Assembly: GCF_029168945.1 (NCBI RefSeq)
Contig: NC_083601.1
Coordinates: forward strand, 21,294,160-21,358,159
Reading direction: 5' to 3'
Length of the DNA: 64,000 nt
Source: Cannabis sativa
Taxonomy: Eukaryota; Streptophyta; Magnoliopsida; Rosales; Cannabaceae
In this document: piece after piece, positions 46,709-59,744 of the stretch
How positions within the stretch are numbered: the first letter of the stretch is position 1
Layout: each line of letters begins with the position of its first letter
The notes under the pieces: generated by a model
What the model saw: only the letters and a program-made list of their open reading frames with translations
Databases searched by the model: none
Told to the model about the DNA's origin: nothing
Position numbers and translations under genes: made by a program

Positions 46709-48846
46709 TCAAGCCCGAAAAACTCCCTTCATAAATCCTTGCAAAGAACTCCCCATCCCAGCTCCAACGGTTTCAGCCAAGTATTTTGCCTGCAAAATTT
46801 CAACATAGGGCTTTTATGGATTACAACTTCTAAAAGGCAGCATAGTTAGTGAGTAAACATTATAGTTTTTGTGTATAGACCTCTTGCATGGTTTTCTTGA
46901 AATCAAAGGCATCTTTGACACGACCATTCAAGAAAGCCCAAGTATCACGAAAATCTGTCAGAATCAGCAAACTGTCAAATTAGTATATTGCAGAGGAGTG
47001 GAACTAACCAATCCGAAACTAATGTATAGGCCAACAGAACAAGGTATCCAAGAGGACCTTGTGAAAATCACACATACCAGTGGAACTATCAGTAAGCATG
47101 TAGATCTCAGTTGTCGAGTATATTCCTCCAAGAACAGTGCGCTTTACATACCAATCAATATCAGAGGCCTCATCACCAGCGGCATGCCAGATTTCATCGA
47201 CAAGCATAGCTCGCTGCTTAAAACTCGTTGGAACATTCATTGGTTGTGCCTATACAAGAAATCTTAAAAAATAAATTTTGTGCCTATCATATTAGTCTCT
47301 TTTTTCTTTTTCTTTTTCTGGTGTGTGTGTAGAGTATCATTAATTTATTGAATGAACACCACAACACTAAAAGAAGATCATAAGCAAGGTGATACCTGGA
47401 TACTAAGAGCCTGAGGCCATTTTGTTATGTATGGAGCTTGCATTTCCAAGCGAATTCTAACAAGCTTGGAGATACGCTCACTAGGTATCAAACTTTTCAA
47501 GTCCTCTCCGGAGTCAATTCTATCAATAAGTCTTTGTAAACAATCATCCATGAAAAACTGTAAGAAATAGATGAAATGATATTCAAATTAGTAATGTGGG
47601 GAAAATAACACAAGATAAAACTTACAGCAAGCAAGACTACACAATACCGAAAAATGTTCTGTTAAAATTAAGCTTTCAATACATTAGTTCAAAATTGCAT
47701 GACTAAATAGATGGAAAATAGTATGTATCACTGACTTCCCAATAAAAACACCCATAATTCAGTCTTTATCTTTCATTCTAATTAGCAAAAAGACTCTCTA
47801 GTCATTTTTCTTTCTATTTCGCCTCAGCAAGGTTCTGAGAAGACCTTAAAGTTAATAATAGATAATATACACAGGTACTTTGAAGTTGTAGTTTATAATC
47901 ACAGATAATTAAAAGCGTATTTCAGCATTAGAAGACGAACAAAACTCTCGTAAAATCTAACATTATAGTAAATAGCTAACATAAGAGTACGTATAGCTAT
48001 AACATTTTACTAGATAACTGTAATAATAGTATGTAATTTATGTACAGAGAAAACAGAAGAGAAATAATCATAATACTAGTATAACACGGATGGGTCATAA
48101 TTAATCAAATTATATACAAATATAACGAATAGTTAGTGCCTAAACATAACTACCAAGAAAAATTCTTACAACTAAGGGAAAAAGTGAATTCAACCAGTAA
48201 AGTAACACAAAATGAAATTTGGCAAATGGGATGCGTGGATGCTATACAATATACATACATACATACACAAATAAATAATTATAAATAGTAATACCTCCAC
48301 TAGAGCAGCCTCTTTCCTGGGAAGTGACCCAATTATAGCGGGAGACACACCGGCGTCTCTGGCACCTGCAACCATTGCAGCTTCGGTCCACCCCAACTTA
48401 AGCTGCACCAACTCATCCCAAACGCTACAATTAAAAATTCACCCCCAATTTTGACTTTACATATACAAGATCCCATTTCCAAATTCGAAAATGCATAATA
48501 ATAATAATAAATGAATAAAAGAATTACGGACCACATGGAAAAGGGAAGCACGAAGCACCCTAGCTTGCTCCTCTTGGTAATCCGGTATCGGGTTCTGGCT
48601 GCGATGGTGGGAAGCATCCTGAGCAGACCAATCCGAAGAAGAGGAGGTGGAGGAAGCTGAATCTGAAGAGTTAGTGTTTTGAAACTTATGGTGATGGTGG
48701 TGTTGGTGTTGATTAGGGGTTTGATTGGGGAACGATAGAGAATCTACGGAGGAGAAACAACGAAAGGGAGGGAATCGATAACGGGAGGTGCCATTGCCGG
48801 AAGCAGAAGAAGCGAGAAGTAATCGCTTGGCTGCCGTACGATACAT
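46709..48846 (-). CDS. COQ9: COQ9, mitochondrial ubiquinone biosynthesis protein
   Basis: Six exons: 48532-48846, 48295-48402, 47396-47557, 47078-47249, 46881-46954 and 46709-46789, giving 303 residues. The N terminus (MYRTAAKRLLLASSASG) is Arg- and Ser-rich with no acidic residues, fitting a mitochondrial presequence. Then come a low-complexity His/Ser linker and the COQ9 domain: EEQARVLRASLFHV, LGWTEAAMVAGARDAGVSP, FFMDDCLQRLIDRIDSG, VPTSFKQRAMLVDEIWHAAGD and STTEIYMLTDSS. COQ9 is a lipid-binding TetR-fold protein that presents ubiquinone precursors to COQ7 in the inner-membrane CoQ complex. All intron borders obey GT-AG. Confidence 0.95.
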
Positions 48847-50003
48847 TAAAACGACGTCGGTTAGAGAAGTGGAATGAGATGTGAAGTGTGCAGTAGTGAG
48901 GTTTTGGAAAGAAAAAGATGATTAATAGGATCCTTGGTAATTATAAGGCGTTTCCTCCACGTAGCCTAGTTTCTGTGCTTCCACTTGTACTCTCATTTGG
49001 CCGCAGGCCAAGTCTAATATACCGTGATCAATTTATGATGTCCCCAAAAAAATATTAATGCATATACTATTTTTTTAAAAAAAAATTGCTGCATTAATTT
49101 TTCTGTTTTTTTTTTTTTTTTGAAAGACATTAATTTTTCTGTTAGTTTTTATGCAAATTGCTATAAGAATTTTAATTACAATTTAAATTACTTTGTCAGT
49201 TGTTATAGAGTTTTTTTTATGTAAAATTTTGTAAAAAAAAAATAATAAAAAAAAAAAACTCTAAAAAATTTTTCATGATACTAGATTATGTTGCAAAATG
49301 TTTTTTTTTTTTTTTGAATGGAATATGTTGCAAAATAGTTGTTGTATTGGAATAATATTGAAGGCATGTTCTCCAAATAAACAATTTGACATTCCTTGGA
49401 AATTCAAGAGATCAAAGGTTTTTCCACCAAATTAAGAGGGTGGAGTTAGAAGAAGAAGATAGGTCTATCTCATGAAGAAACAACCACATAACATGACTTA
49501 TTACAAATACATATAGATTCTACCAAACTTATGATAGGCTGTGAATTACAGTAATTATTGTTTGAATTAGTTATCTTGCCCACTTGACCAATTAACCATA
49601 TGTAAAATTAATTCCAAAATGAAAAAACAAAAATTCAAGCTTTACAATTTTGAAGAAAGGTCCACACTCCACAAAATCCCAACCTACAAAAATTAACTAT
49701 ACATCTAGCTACTAATTAAATAGTTAAAATTATTTCCCCTCTCTCCAATTGAAAATCTTGAAAATGATAACCAATAAGATTCCACAGCCTCAACACCAAT
49801 TGGGTCAGCCATAGCTTCAATTACCTAACTTATATAATAAACAAGAATCATGTACTTTCTTTCAAAAAAAAAAAAAATCAAAATTCAAAACTATATATGC
49901 ACAATAAAAAGAAAGAAAAAAAATGTTCATCATCATCATTATGATCACATGGATAATGCATACCATAGAAATGAACAACTAGATCTTCTTTGATCATTGA
50001 AGA
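48847..50003. other. COQ9 promoter and 3' side of the receptor kinase
   Basis: No gene. Several A and T homopolymers at 49080-49320. Confidence 0.55.
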
Positions 50004-52887
50004 TCAAACTTGTACTTCTTCTATCCTTCTAATGGCTTCTTTCATATCAATTCGTTCTTGTGGATTACTCTCTACACAATCAGCTCCAACATGAAGGAGT
50101 TCAATCATTTGGTTAACCGCATTGGAATTAGCAGCATTCCCAGAAGCGATTTCCGGGTCAAGCAACTCTGTCTCCCTCTCCACAGTCTTGTCTGCCGAAG
50201 AAACCCACTGAACGATGTCAATTCCGCCTTTGCCTTTGTTGAGATACTGAGAAGGGAATTTCCCAGTAAGGATTTCGAGAATGAGAATGCCGAGGCAGTA
50301 TACATCGGTCTTTTGTGAGACTCTCTGGTACTTGACGTAGTCTGGGGTTTTGTAGGCGAACATGGATTGAGCTGCGTTGGTGGGACTCATCAAGGGGTGA
50401 AACGCATAGTCGCTTAGGACTGGTTCGTGGTCGTGGTTCAAAAGGACATTGCTGGACTTGAGATTCCCATGGGGAAGGTCGTAGTTTGAAAACTCTGTAT
50501 ACAGAAATCCCATTCCCCTTGCGATTCCTTGGATTATCTTTAGACGAGTTGGCCAGTTGAGCTCTGCATGACTGGTTCCCCGGTCTCCTAAATTTTATAA
50601 ATTGTTAGTAAATTATGATTACTCTAATTAACTTTCACACGACACACCAACACCACTTTGATTTTGCCTATATTTTAAGGAGTTCAAAACACAATAGTTA
50701 TAGTGATTTTTAATATCATTATGAAACTTTCATATGATATTGAGTTTGCACTACTCATTTAGTATTATTTTGTTTAATTTCAATATTCTTACTAGTTATT
50801 TTAATATCAAAATTATATATTTTAGTTTAATAAATCATATTGATTGTCTAGTTGTCTTTTTTTTCTATAAGATATTGGATCAGGGATGTTTCCTTAATCT
50901 CGATAATAAACTTGTAATATTAGCTAACAATGATATTTAAATATTACAAGTTTGTTATTAAATTTTGATGAGCCATTTTAATCACACACAAAAAATCAGA
51001 AGAGTGTTATGAGATTAAAACCCATGACCTTAGACATTATGTCATCTACCTCAACCAACTAAACTATGAATATTTGTTGTTTATAATACACTTAAATTTT
51101 AGTTAAATAAAAGTTTAATAATTTTTTTTATTTTTTTATTTTGGTTTCTCGAAAAGTGTGGGCCCTAGGTGCGTGCCTAGCCCGCCTATGCCTAAAGCCA
51201 ACCCTGTATATAGATTAGTTTCTTATACTTTCGGATGGATGAAGAATATTGAAATACTTTTCATATTCTATTTAAGATTCTTAATTTTTGTAATTCATGT
51301 TAAATTGTTGGATATTGTTATATAAGGGAATCATTTTTTTATAATATTTTTTCAATTTTTATAATTTGTGATAATTTAGTAGTTGCTCCAATCATTTCTA
51401 TTTCACTTATGTAAATTTGGATTATGATTTAAATTTTTTGATTGATTGCTATGTGAGCAATTTTTAAGTGTAAAAATTAAAAAACCTTAATTGAATATTC
51501 ATTACTCCGAAAATCTTTGGAGTAATGATTATGTGAAATAATATGATATTATGTGAAGATATCTCTTACCATGCATAACGTATAAGAGGCTGCCTTTAGG
51601 AATGTACTCGGAGACTAACAATTTCTCTTCTCTCCGGTAATGGTAAGCCAACGGAGTCAATATATTCCGGTGGCGGAGTCCACCGAACCGCCTCATCTCG
51701 GCATCAAACCCGTCTCTTCCTAATCTATTCATCTCCCTCATCCGCTTCACCGCCACAGACAGCCCGAACGACATGACAGCCTTATAGGCCGACCCTAACC
51801 CGCCATTACCAAGAACCTCCGCCGCGGCTTTCATCAAGTCAGATAACCCGAAAGTGCCCTTTTCGTCGTTCACCATTATCAAATCAGTCATGGACCCGCT
51901 CTTCCCGTGTTGCGAATCTCCACCATCACCACCACCACCACCACCACTAGCAGATCTCTTGGAATCGCTGCCCTTTTGGGTGGATGAATCCAAATTCCTT
52001 CGGTTAGAGCTGGGCACGTGAACTTCGACCACGTCGTCCGTGGTTTCCCTCCCTAGCTGACTAAAATCGTCTTCAATATTGTTCTTTGAGCTAAGCAGAG
52101 CATATATTAAGACAATGACCATTGCAGCCACGACTCCGCCGACGACTAATTTGTTGTCATTTGAGTAATTTTCGGTAGCTGGCAGAGCCGGCGATTGGGT
52201 TGGTACCGTGGAGCAAACTGTGTCCAATGGTTTACCGCAAAGACCATTATTTCCAGCGAAAGCACTAGCATTGTAAGAGGAAAAGATGGCCGGGATTTCA
52301 CCCTCGAGCTTGTTATTGGATAAGTCAAGTGAATTAATGCTCTGTTTAAAGACAGGAATCGAGCCTGTGAATTGGTTGTTCTCCAAATGAAGTTCTATGA
52401 GATGAGTTAATTGTCCAAGAGATTCCGGCACGTTTCCGGTGAATTGATTCTCGTTAAGCCAAACTTTCTTAAGCGAATTTAAATGGGAGAAGAAATCAGA
52501 AGGAATATCACCGGAAAAAGCATTCCCGCTAAGTAACAGAGATTTCAAAACTCCAAGCTTGCTGAACTCCGGTATTGGACCGGAGAAGTTATTATTCATG
52601 AAACTAATTGTTCTAAGGCCCGAAATCTGATTCAAGGCATCAATATCGATTTTCCCAGAAAGACCCATGTTAGTGAGATGGAGACCGGTAATGATTCCGT
52701 CAAAACACATTACCCCTGCCCACCGAGACGAACAAGGGGAAGAGTTAGGAACCCATGAAGCGAGAGCATTGGTTTGTGTAAAGGAGTTTTTGAGTTTGAG
52801 AAGGGAATCACCTTCAGAAAGTGAATGGGAGAAAGGAATGAAATAGAAAAGAGGAATGAGGAAGAGGAGAGAAGGAACAGCGGCCAT
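50004..52887 (-). CDS. Pollen receptor-like kinase (PRK3-like), LRR receptor pseudokinase
   Basis: Two exons, 51570-52887 and 50004-50587, giving 633 residues. It has a signal peptide (LLFLIPLFYFIPFSHSLS), an LRR N-cap (LLKLKNSFTQTNALASW, WAGVMCF), about five to six leucine-rich repeats, a transmembrane helix (VVGGVVAAMVIVLIYALL) and an acidic juxtamembrane part with a Gly run. The kinase domain has the glycine loop LGNGGLGSAYKA and VAVKRM. The catalytic loop reads HGNLKSSNVL instead of HRDLK, and the metal motif is DYA instead of DFG. PRK proteins are pollen-tube plasma-membrane receptors that act with ROP-GEFs and sense LURE peptides. The altered motifs are common in this family and suggest signalling by binding rather than catalysis. 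Confidence 0.9.
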
Positions 52888-53577
52888 TGATGAGCTGAGC
52901 CGGTAATGGTGACACAGCTCGAGATAGAAACGGAGCCGCTGTTCGTAGATAATGCTTGGTGGTGAGTATGTTTTGGTGATTTTTGCTTAGACTGTTTTTG
53001 TTGGATAATCGAAATGTGTGTCATTTTTGGTGAAAGAGGAATGTGATTGAGGAGTCTTGGCTTTGAGAAAAGGGAGTTGGTCAGGAAACTACCCTCAATT
53101 TCATGCCTTATTCTAATAATAGATTTCTTTTGATAAGTACTCTAATAATAGATTTTGGAAAGAGAAAGACATTAGATTCTTGGGTTGATAACTCTCGTTG
53201 ACCAATTCAACCTCATTAGAGACCTTTCCTTTTATTAACAATGTGTCTCAATCTCCTTCAATTCTGCAACTCATTTTATCAAATCTCAAGCTCAGATGAA
53301 AGCCTCTTCTTTTGGTGTCCAAACTATAATTAAGATCCTTAAAAAGAACCAATAAAAAAACAAATATGCAAGGCTTGAAGAAAAGGGTGAAGCCAAGACT
53401 CAAGACTAAGGCATTGTCTTAGATGCTTCGGTATTTAGTATTTACAATTACAATTTACTCTGTAATCTGTATGCTTTGATTGAGAGAAAAAAAAAATGAT
53501 TAAAAGTTAAAAATTACATACATACAACTTAACTTAGGCAAAAACACTGAGTTTTCTTCTATGATTCAACATGCCAT
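52888..53577. other. Receptor kinase promoter and LHCA6 3' region
   Basis: No gene is supported; this is the 5' region of the receptor kinase and the 3' untranslated region of LHCA6. Confidence 0.55.
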
Positions 53578-54732
53578 CTACTGTGAAGTGAAAGCCTGCC
53601 CAAAAGAATAGTTATTAATTTTAGAACAACACAAACACTAAATACAAGCCAAAACAATAGTTAACGATTGTTACCGAAAATATGTTGCAGTGACCAGGAT
53701 CAGCAATGTGAGCCATCAAATTGTCAATGGGATCTTTACCAGTATAAATAGCTTGGAACCAAAAACCCACAAAAGCCAGCATGGCAAGACGCCCATTCTT
53801 GATCTCTTTGGTTCTCAAAACCATGACAGGCTCCGGAGACCCTCTTCCCCACATAAACGGGTCAAACCAAAGCCCACCCGGGTACCCAACATCGGGCTTT
53901 GGGTTCTTCTTGTGGGGCATTTTGGGCTCAATATCAACGCAGCCTGGGTTGAGCATGTCAGCCCATCTTCGACCCTCAACCCAGCCCATTAGTACTAATT
54001 GAACCACAAACAAAGTGGTTTGGTCCGCAAAATATTCTCTGGCTCCAGCTTCGTACCATGAGAAGTCTTTGATGAATCCTAATCTTTCAAACCACTCAGG
54101 GATAAGGATTCCAGACACACCCAGCATTGCCCACCTGGCGTGCATCAGTTCAGCTTGTGCGAACCATTTTAGTAGTTCTGGATCAGACCCTGCAAATTAA
54201 ACCAATTTCACCACTATTTTTCTATCAAAAAATTAAATAAAATTATGGGGAAATTTTCACTCAAATTTACGGTTGAGAAGAATATATGAGTACCTAATCC
54301 AAGTGGGTCAAAGCCAAAGTCCCCAGGAAGGCTTTACAAAAAAAATAACAAAATTAAAGAAAAAAGTGAGAATTATGGCAAATGTGATAAATTTTTTTGA
54401 ATATGTTATAAGGAGAAACTTGGTGACCTTCCATCGAGCCATTCAGGAGGTGAGCTACCAGGGAACCATAATGGCCTATCTGGAGGAAGTGGTTCACAAA
54501 CACTCGATACTCCTTTTGTTGCATTAACCCTAGTTGTCCCTAACAACGATTTGGAAGTGATTTTTGGTGAGGAAATTTTCAATGGAGTTCCCCTGTTTCC
54601 AAACAGAAAGTAAATATGGTAAAGATTATAGAGAAGTGTACTTGAAAAAGTGAGACAAAGTTAGTGTTGTGTAGAAAAATGTGACCTTTTTGAGACGATT
54701 GAGAGAGCAGTAGAAGCTATTGCCAGGGCCAT
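53578..54732 (-). CDS. LHCA6: LHCA6-type photosystem I light-harvesting chlorophyll a/b protein
   Basis: Five exons: 54686-54732, 54428-54592, 54294-54331, 53675-54189 and 53578-53595, giving 260 residues. The N terminus ([16 protein letters not shown]) is a chloroplast transit peptide. Landmarks are [27 protein letters not shown], the first chlorophyll-binding helix [25 protein letters not shown] and the third helix [16 protein letters not shown]. The last exon is only six codons (AFTSQ and stop). LHCA2 and LHCA6 are close relatives; the [13 protein letters not shown] stretch and [15 protein letters not shown] favour LHCA6. LHCA6 acts in thylakoids as a linker between PSI and the NDH complex rather than as a bulk antenna. 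Confidence 0.9.
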
Positions 54733-56028
54733 GTTCTTAAGCAATAATGATTATTGAGGATTTGAACTTCGAACTTTGAAGGAAGATTGGATAATTCATG
54801 ATAGGGTGTGTGTAGTGTAGTAAGGTAACGTGTACGTGGCACAACTTGTGGAATGAAAGGAGAAGAACCGTTGGGTTTCTGATTGGGCCAACGGCCCAAA
54901 TCTTTGCTGCCTATTACATTGATTTTGGGCCCAACTCAACTTCTCATGTAAAAAAGTTAGATCCATTGATTCAAATACTATATTTTTGCTGCCTATTACA
55001 TTATTAACGTTATTTTTGTAAAAACTTACCTAATATAGTATATTCCTAAAAAAATCCCTATATTTTTTCTTAATTGTTTATATATAAAATTCTCTCTTCA
55101 GTTTTAATTGCAACATGATTTATTTAATTAAGTTTCCCAATGATTCATATTGTATGAACTACTTGGAAAATGATTGGCTTCACTTAGAAATGAAAACCAC
55201 AGTGGTTATATTAAATAAGTGAACTATGATGGAAAATGTGGAGATGGAGTTGGATTTGGTCGTAGAATATTTTAAATTTTATTTGAATAAGTGAAATTGA
55301 GTTAGTTGGGTTATATATGTAGGTAGCTAATCCACTGCTTTCTTTCAAATTAATGATAAGATTGGAGATGGAGATGGTAACCTCTCACCAGTCACCACTC
55401 TCCCCCACTTCTCTAATTTGATGTTTCAATAGTTTTACTATTATGTCACCTTTCTTCACCAAACATCACACGTATATCCTAATTAATAATTCTAATCAAA
55501 ATTAACTATTTAAAGATAATCAAACCCTTATCTTCAGATATGACCATCTAGGTCAACGTTTATTTAAGCAACTATAATCAATGACTATTCAGCAAAAGTA
55601 AAAAAATAAAAGTCTACCAATGACTAAGGATAAGTAGCACAATCCATCAAAACCAACACACATACAATTTGAAATCTCTTGATTTTTTTTTTTTATATAT
55701 ATATACATATAAAAGAAAGAAAGAAAAATAAGAGGTTTTCATCCATGGAAAGCAAAATAAATTAATATGATTATGTTGGAATTTAATGGTCTAACATGAG
55801 AAAGGATACCTTAGTTGGAGTAGTTCCTATTCAATTATACATATTCTTAGTTTTGGAATAAAATAGACAACTCACCCGTAAAAGCATTATTCAAATCAAG
55901 AATCAAATCAAAGTATTATGTATTTTTTTTCTTATATCAAAATATATTATTATTGTTTGGGTGATTTTTTTTAAATGCTTAATTATTAAAAAAAAATGCT
56001 AACCTCAATTTTTTTTTGGTAGTTTTTT
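54733..56028. other. LHCA6 promoter and intergenic DNA
   Basis: GCCAACGGCCCAAA at 54886-54900 and GGGCCCAAC at 54927-54935 contain plant GCCCA elements (site II-like) common in promoters of nuclear photosynthesis and housekeeping genes; both lie within 210 bases of the LHCA6 start. The rest is AT-rich with no gene. Confidence 0.45.
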
Positions 56029-56405
56029 AGGGTAAATATCATTTTGGACTCTGTGTTTTGTAAAAGTTATCAATTGGACCCTCTATTTTGTTGAATGACA
56101 AAATAGACCCTATATTTTCCAAAATAGTAAAAATAAGATGTTGAACTCAATTTTCAACAATTTTATTTTTTTAATATAACTAACTTTAAGACAATTTCTA
56201 ACACGAATAGATATAGAAAATATAATTATTTTTGCCATAATATCTTTAGATCAGATTATTATTAAGTTTTATTTTGACAAAAAATTAGTTCAGGGTCCTA
56301 TTTGTACAATTTTAAAAAATATAGGGTCTATTTTGTCATTTAACAAAACAGAGAGTCTAATTGGTAACTTTTACAAAACACATGGTCCAAAATAGTATTT
56401 ACCCT
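56029..56405. mobile_element. Foldback MITE, 377 bp with about 86-bp inverted ends
   Basis: AGGGTAAATATCATTTTGGA at 56029 is inverted at the other end (..AATAGTATTTACCCT, 56405). The arms run to about 56114 and from about 56320, with some 10-15 percent mismatch. No target duplication could be made out. It sits directly at the truncated end of the LINE remnant. Confidence 0.85.
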
Positions 56406-57515
56406 TTGTGTGGGCGGGAGGAGGAATCTTTTGAACACTTATTTCTTACCTGTGATGTGGCTTACCATGCCTGGAGATCTTCTCCTTGGGTATTTATCCA
56501 ATTTGTGACACTGGTATCCGTACGTGGAATTGAGTCAAATTCATTTGGGACCTTAAACACAAGGGGATTGCGGCGGAGGAGGTTTTCCTGTATGCATCTC
56601 TGGTGGTTGATACAATCTGGCGCACCTGAAACGACAAGGTACATAATAACATTATAGTAGGCGGGAGGAGGAACCTTTTGAACACTTATTTCTTACCTGT
56701 GATGTGGCTTACCATGCCTGGAGATCTTCTCCTTGGGTATTTATCCAATTTGTGACACTGGTATCCGTACGTGGAATTGAGTCAAATTCATTTGGGACCT
56801 TAAACACAAGGGGATTGCGGCGGAGGAGGTTTTCCTGTATGCATCTCTGGTGGTTGATACAATCTGGCGCACCTGAAACGACAAGGTACATAATAACATT
56901 ATAGTAGACGTGAAGAAGTGTATTGACTCTATTCGATTCTCTTTTGCATATCTACATGCTACTATTTTTCCTACCCCTATTTCTTCCCTGAAGGAGAGCT
57001 GGTCTCCCCCCCCCCCCCCCCTCAAGATTGGATCAAACAGAATTGCGATGTTAAAGTGGGGCTTGATAGCATATGTACATCGGTTGTAGCCAGAAACCAT
57101 CTTGGTAAGGTTGTTTGGGTTCAAACGGCTAGAGTTGTTTTTTCTGATGTGATGTGTGGGGAAGCGGCGGCCTGCTGTTTGGCCATTTCTGCAGTGTTGG
57201 ATGTAGAAGCCAAGTTTGTTATTGTGGAGAGCGACTCGAGGGTAGTTATCAATGCTCTTATAATGGGAAAGAGACTCATTAAGCTATTGAAAACTATGTC
57301 TCTTTTTGTAATAGCTACTCTCATTTATTTACTAGTTATATTTTCTCGAATATTAGCCGGACATGTAATTTTGCTGCTCATAATGTAGCTAAGTGAGCGT
57401 TTACCCACAAAAAATTAGAGTTATTCCGATATCTACTATTCCAATTAACATATTGACCGCGAGGTCTATTTTTCTATTAATCAAACTCAAAGTACGCTTT
57501 ATTTTAAAAAAAAAC
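56406..57515 (+). mobile_element. 5'-truncated LINE remnant related to the 24-30 kb LINE
   Basis: It begins within the zf-RVT (CGREEESFEHLFLTCDVAYHAW), equivalent to CGATIETMEHLFLSCDFASRLW in the larger LINE. An RNase H remnant at 57056-57388 (GLDSICTSVVARNHLGKVV, CGEAAACCLAISAV, ESDSRVVINAL) follows. The end has a short A run near 57506. Stops and frame changes abound. A run of about 17 C lies at 57005-57021. Confidence 0.85.
56414..56907. repeat. Direct tandem duplication of 247 bp inside the LINE remnant
   Basis: 56414-56660 and 56661-56907 appear identical except for one base (GGAATCTTTT against GGAACCTTTT). It must be younger than the insertion. Confidence 0.93.
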
Positions 57516-57938
57516 ACACTCAAGAACTCAGATCAATGATAACAATTTGCAACAAACACAGTTCGAATTAATGAAATATAAACAAAATGGATCAAAAATA
57601 AAAAACAATTTGAATTGTACGTTCAATGCAGTAGTAGAGAAACCTTTGCTACTGGATTTAATTTACAAAAAAAACTTACTCTTTAATGGTGAAAACACTA
57701 ACTCGAACTACTTACAAGACTATATACTCTCATTATATTTAATTCTCACAGTTGAGTTAACCATCAATACACTTCTATAATTGTAGTAAGAACTAAGTAA
57801 TTTTGAATCTAAGAGATTTATATAGATATCTTAAGATGTGGTGAGAAGGAATGTGAAAATAGAAAATAACTAACTTGACGTCTTATTAACCTTATTGCAT
57901 TAACTAATTGTTCAATTCGAGTGGTCAAATCACACAAC

Positions 57939-57997
<59 letters not shown>

Positions 57998-59744
57998 TTT
58001 TTATTAGTATTGTAGTAGGAATGAAAAATAAAATAATGTTAAAATTAGTTATAATTCAAAATAATTTAGTTTGGAGTTTGTCTTACTAGATAAACCTAAC
58101 GTAAATAGTCCAAGAGCTAATACTTTGAAATAATAGTAATATTTCACTTAAAATTATGTGCCTATTAAATTATATAACTATTAAGTTACTTTTGGATTAA
58201 AAAACAAAACATATATTTTTTAAATTTTTAGAATAAAAAAAATTACAACGAAGGTTTATTGATTTTCTAACCAACCAAATAAAATATGTTACTTTGCTAA
58301 TAAAAACAGAACAAATGAAATATGTTTTTCTTGTTTAGTCAAAATGTTAATTTATATTTTTTTATGTTAATTACGATTTTTGCTCTTTAAATTTTAATAT
58401 ATATTAAATCTTACTTTTAAAATTTTCAATGTCATTAAAAACTTTCTCCAAATTTTTGGATTATTGGATTATATAAATTCTATTCAATTTTACTAGTAGA
58501 CGATTAACTTGGACAAAAATTCTATTAAAGTTAGAGTTTACGATATCATGTCAAAGTTTCAAGAGTATAATTTAATACTAGATAATCATTACGTTAGACG
58601 ACTATTAGTAGAATTGAATTAGTTCTTGAATTCAATAATTTTAATAATTTAATTAGGAGAAACTTTTTATGATTTAAAAGTTTGGAGATTGTAATTTAAT
58701 ACATGTAAAATTTTGAAGGATGGAAATTCTAATTCTATTTAGTTATAAATATACAAGTCATTAATTTTTCTTTTTGCTTTTGATTCTCATATGAATTAAA
58801 ATTCTTGCTTTAAAAAACAAATTACATAAATTGTTAGTTTTTGTAAAGTTTTCACATTTTACATTCAAAGTTTTTTTTTAATTTTTTTTTTATTTTTACA
58901 TTTTAAAATATATACTTTTTTTTTGTATTTTTATGAATTTCCACATATAACAACTCGCATAGTAATTTAAATCGCAACTAAAATCTACATAACAACCCAC
59001 ATAGAAATTATCGGAACAACCACCAAAGCAACCTAAATCATAAATTTTTTTAAAAAAATTAAAAAATAGTATGTGATGTATTCTATAAAAATACAATAAA
59101 ATCAAATGAAAGTGAGAAAAGCAATATCAAAATAACCAAACAAATTATATATAAATAATAAAAAATTAACAACAAAATAAGGAGAGTACAACATAAAAAA
59201 AAATATTTAAAGACTTTATTTTATGTAAATAAAATTTTAAAAACCTTACAAATATTTAAAATTCTATATTTTTTTTTGAAATAATCTCCAAAAAAAAAAA
59301 AAATCAAAATCAATTTTTTTCATGTAAAGGTGGCATAACATATGACAAAGGTCATGAAATTTTGATGGGACCCGCTATGACTAACCACTGTTAATCCATC
59401 CGAGTCTCTAAACAAAAAAATCTTGGCCAAGTCTCAATCTTGATTAGAGAAGAGAAGAGCCTTCCCTTTAAAAACACTCAAATTTTCAGTAAGAATCTAA
59501 ACTCTACCACACTCTGATCATTAACACCTCACCCACCAATTTTACGAAACTATTACTATTTCTTAACAATTCCCATCAATCTTTTCTATTTGCAAACAAA
59601 AAAATTGGATCCCCAGATCCCATATTCTCAATATCTTACTCACCCAGATCGTAAATCACCATTTTTCTTGTCTTGTCAAGCATCGACTGACCCCATTAAG
59701 TTTCTCAGGACGGAATCCGTTTTCAAACTTTCGGTCTTTTCATC
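57516..59744. other. Intergenic region upstream of the polygalacturonase gene
   Basis: AT-rich, no gene supported. Contains the ATA/TAA microsatellite at 57941-57995. Transcribed leader probably begins near 59460. Confidence 0.55.
57941..57995. repeat. (ATA)n microsatellite
   Basis: About 18 trinucleotide units without interruption. Confidence 0.95.

Noticed and set aside
57005..57021. Run of about 17 C as a structured or regulatory element
   Set aside because: A single homopolymer in a decayed LINE; most likely slippage or a sequencing artefact.
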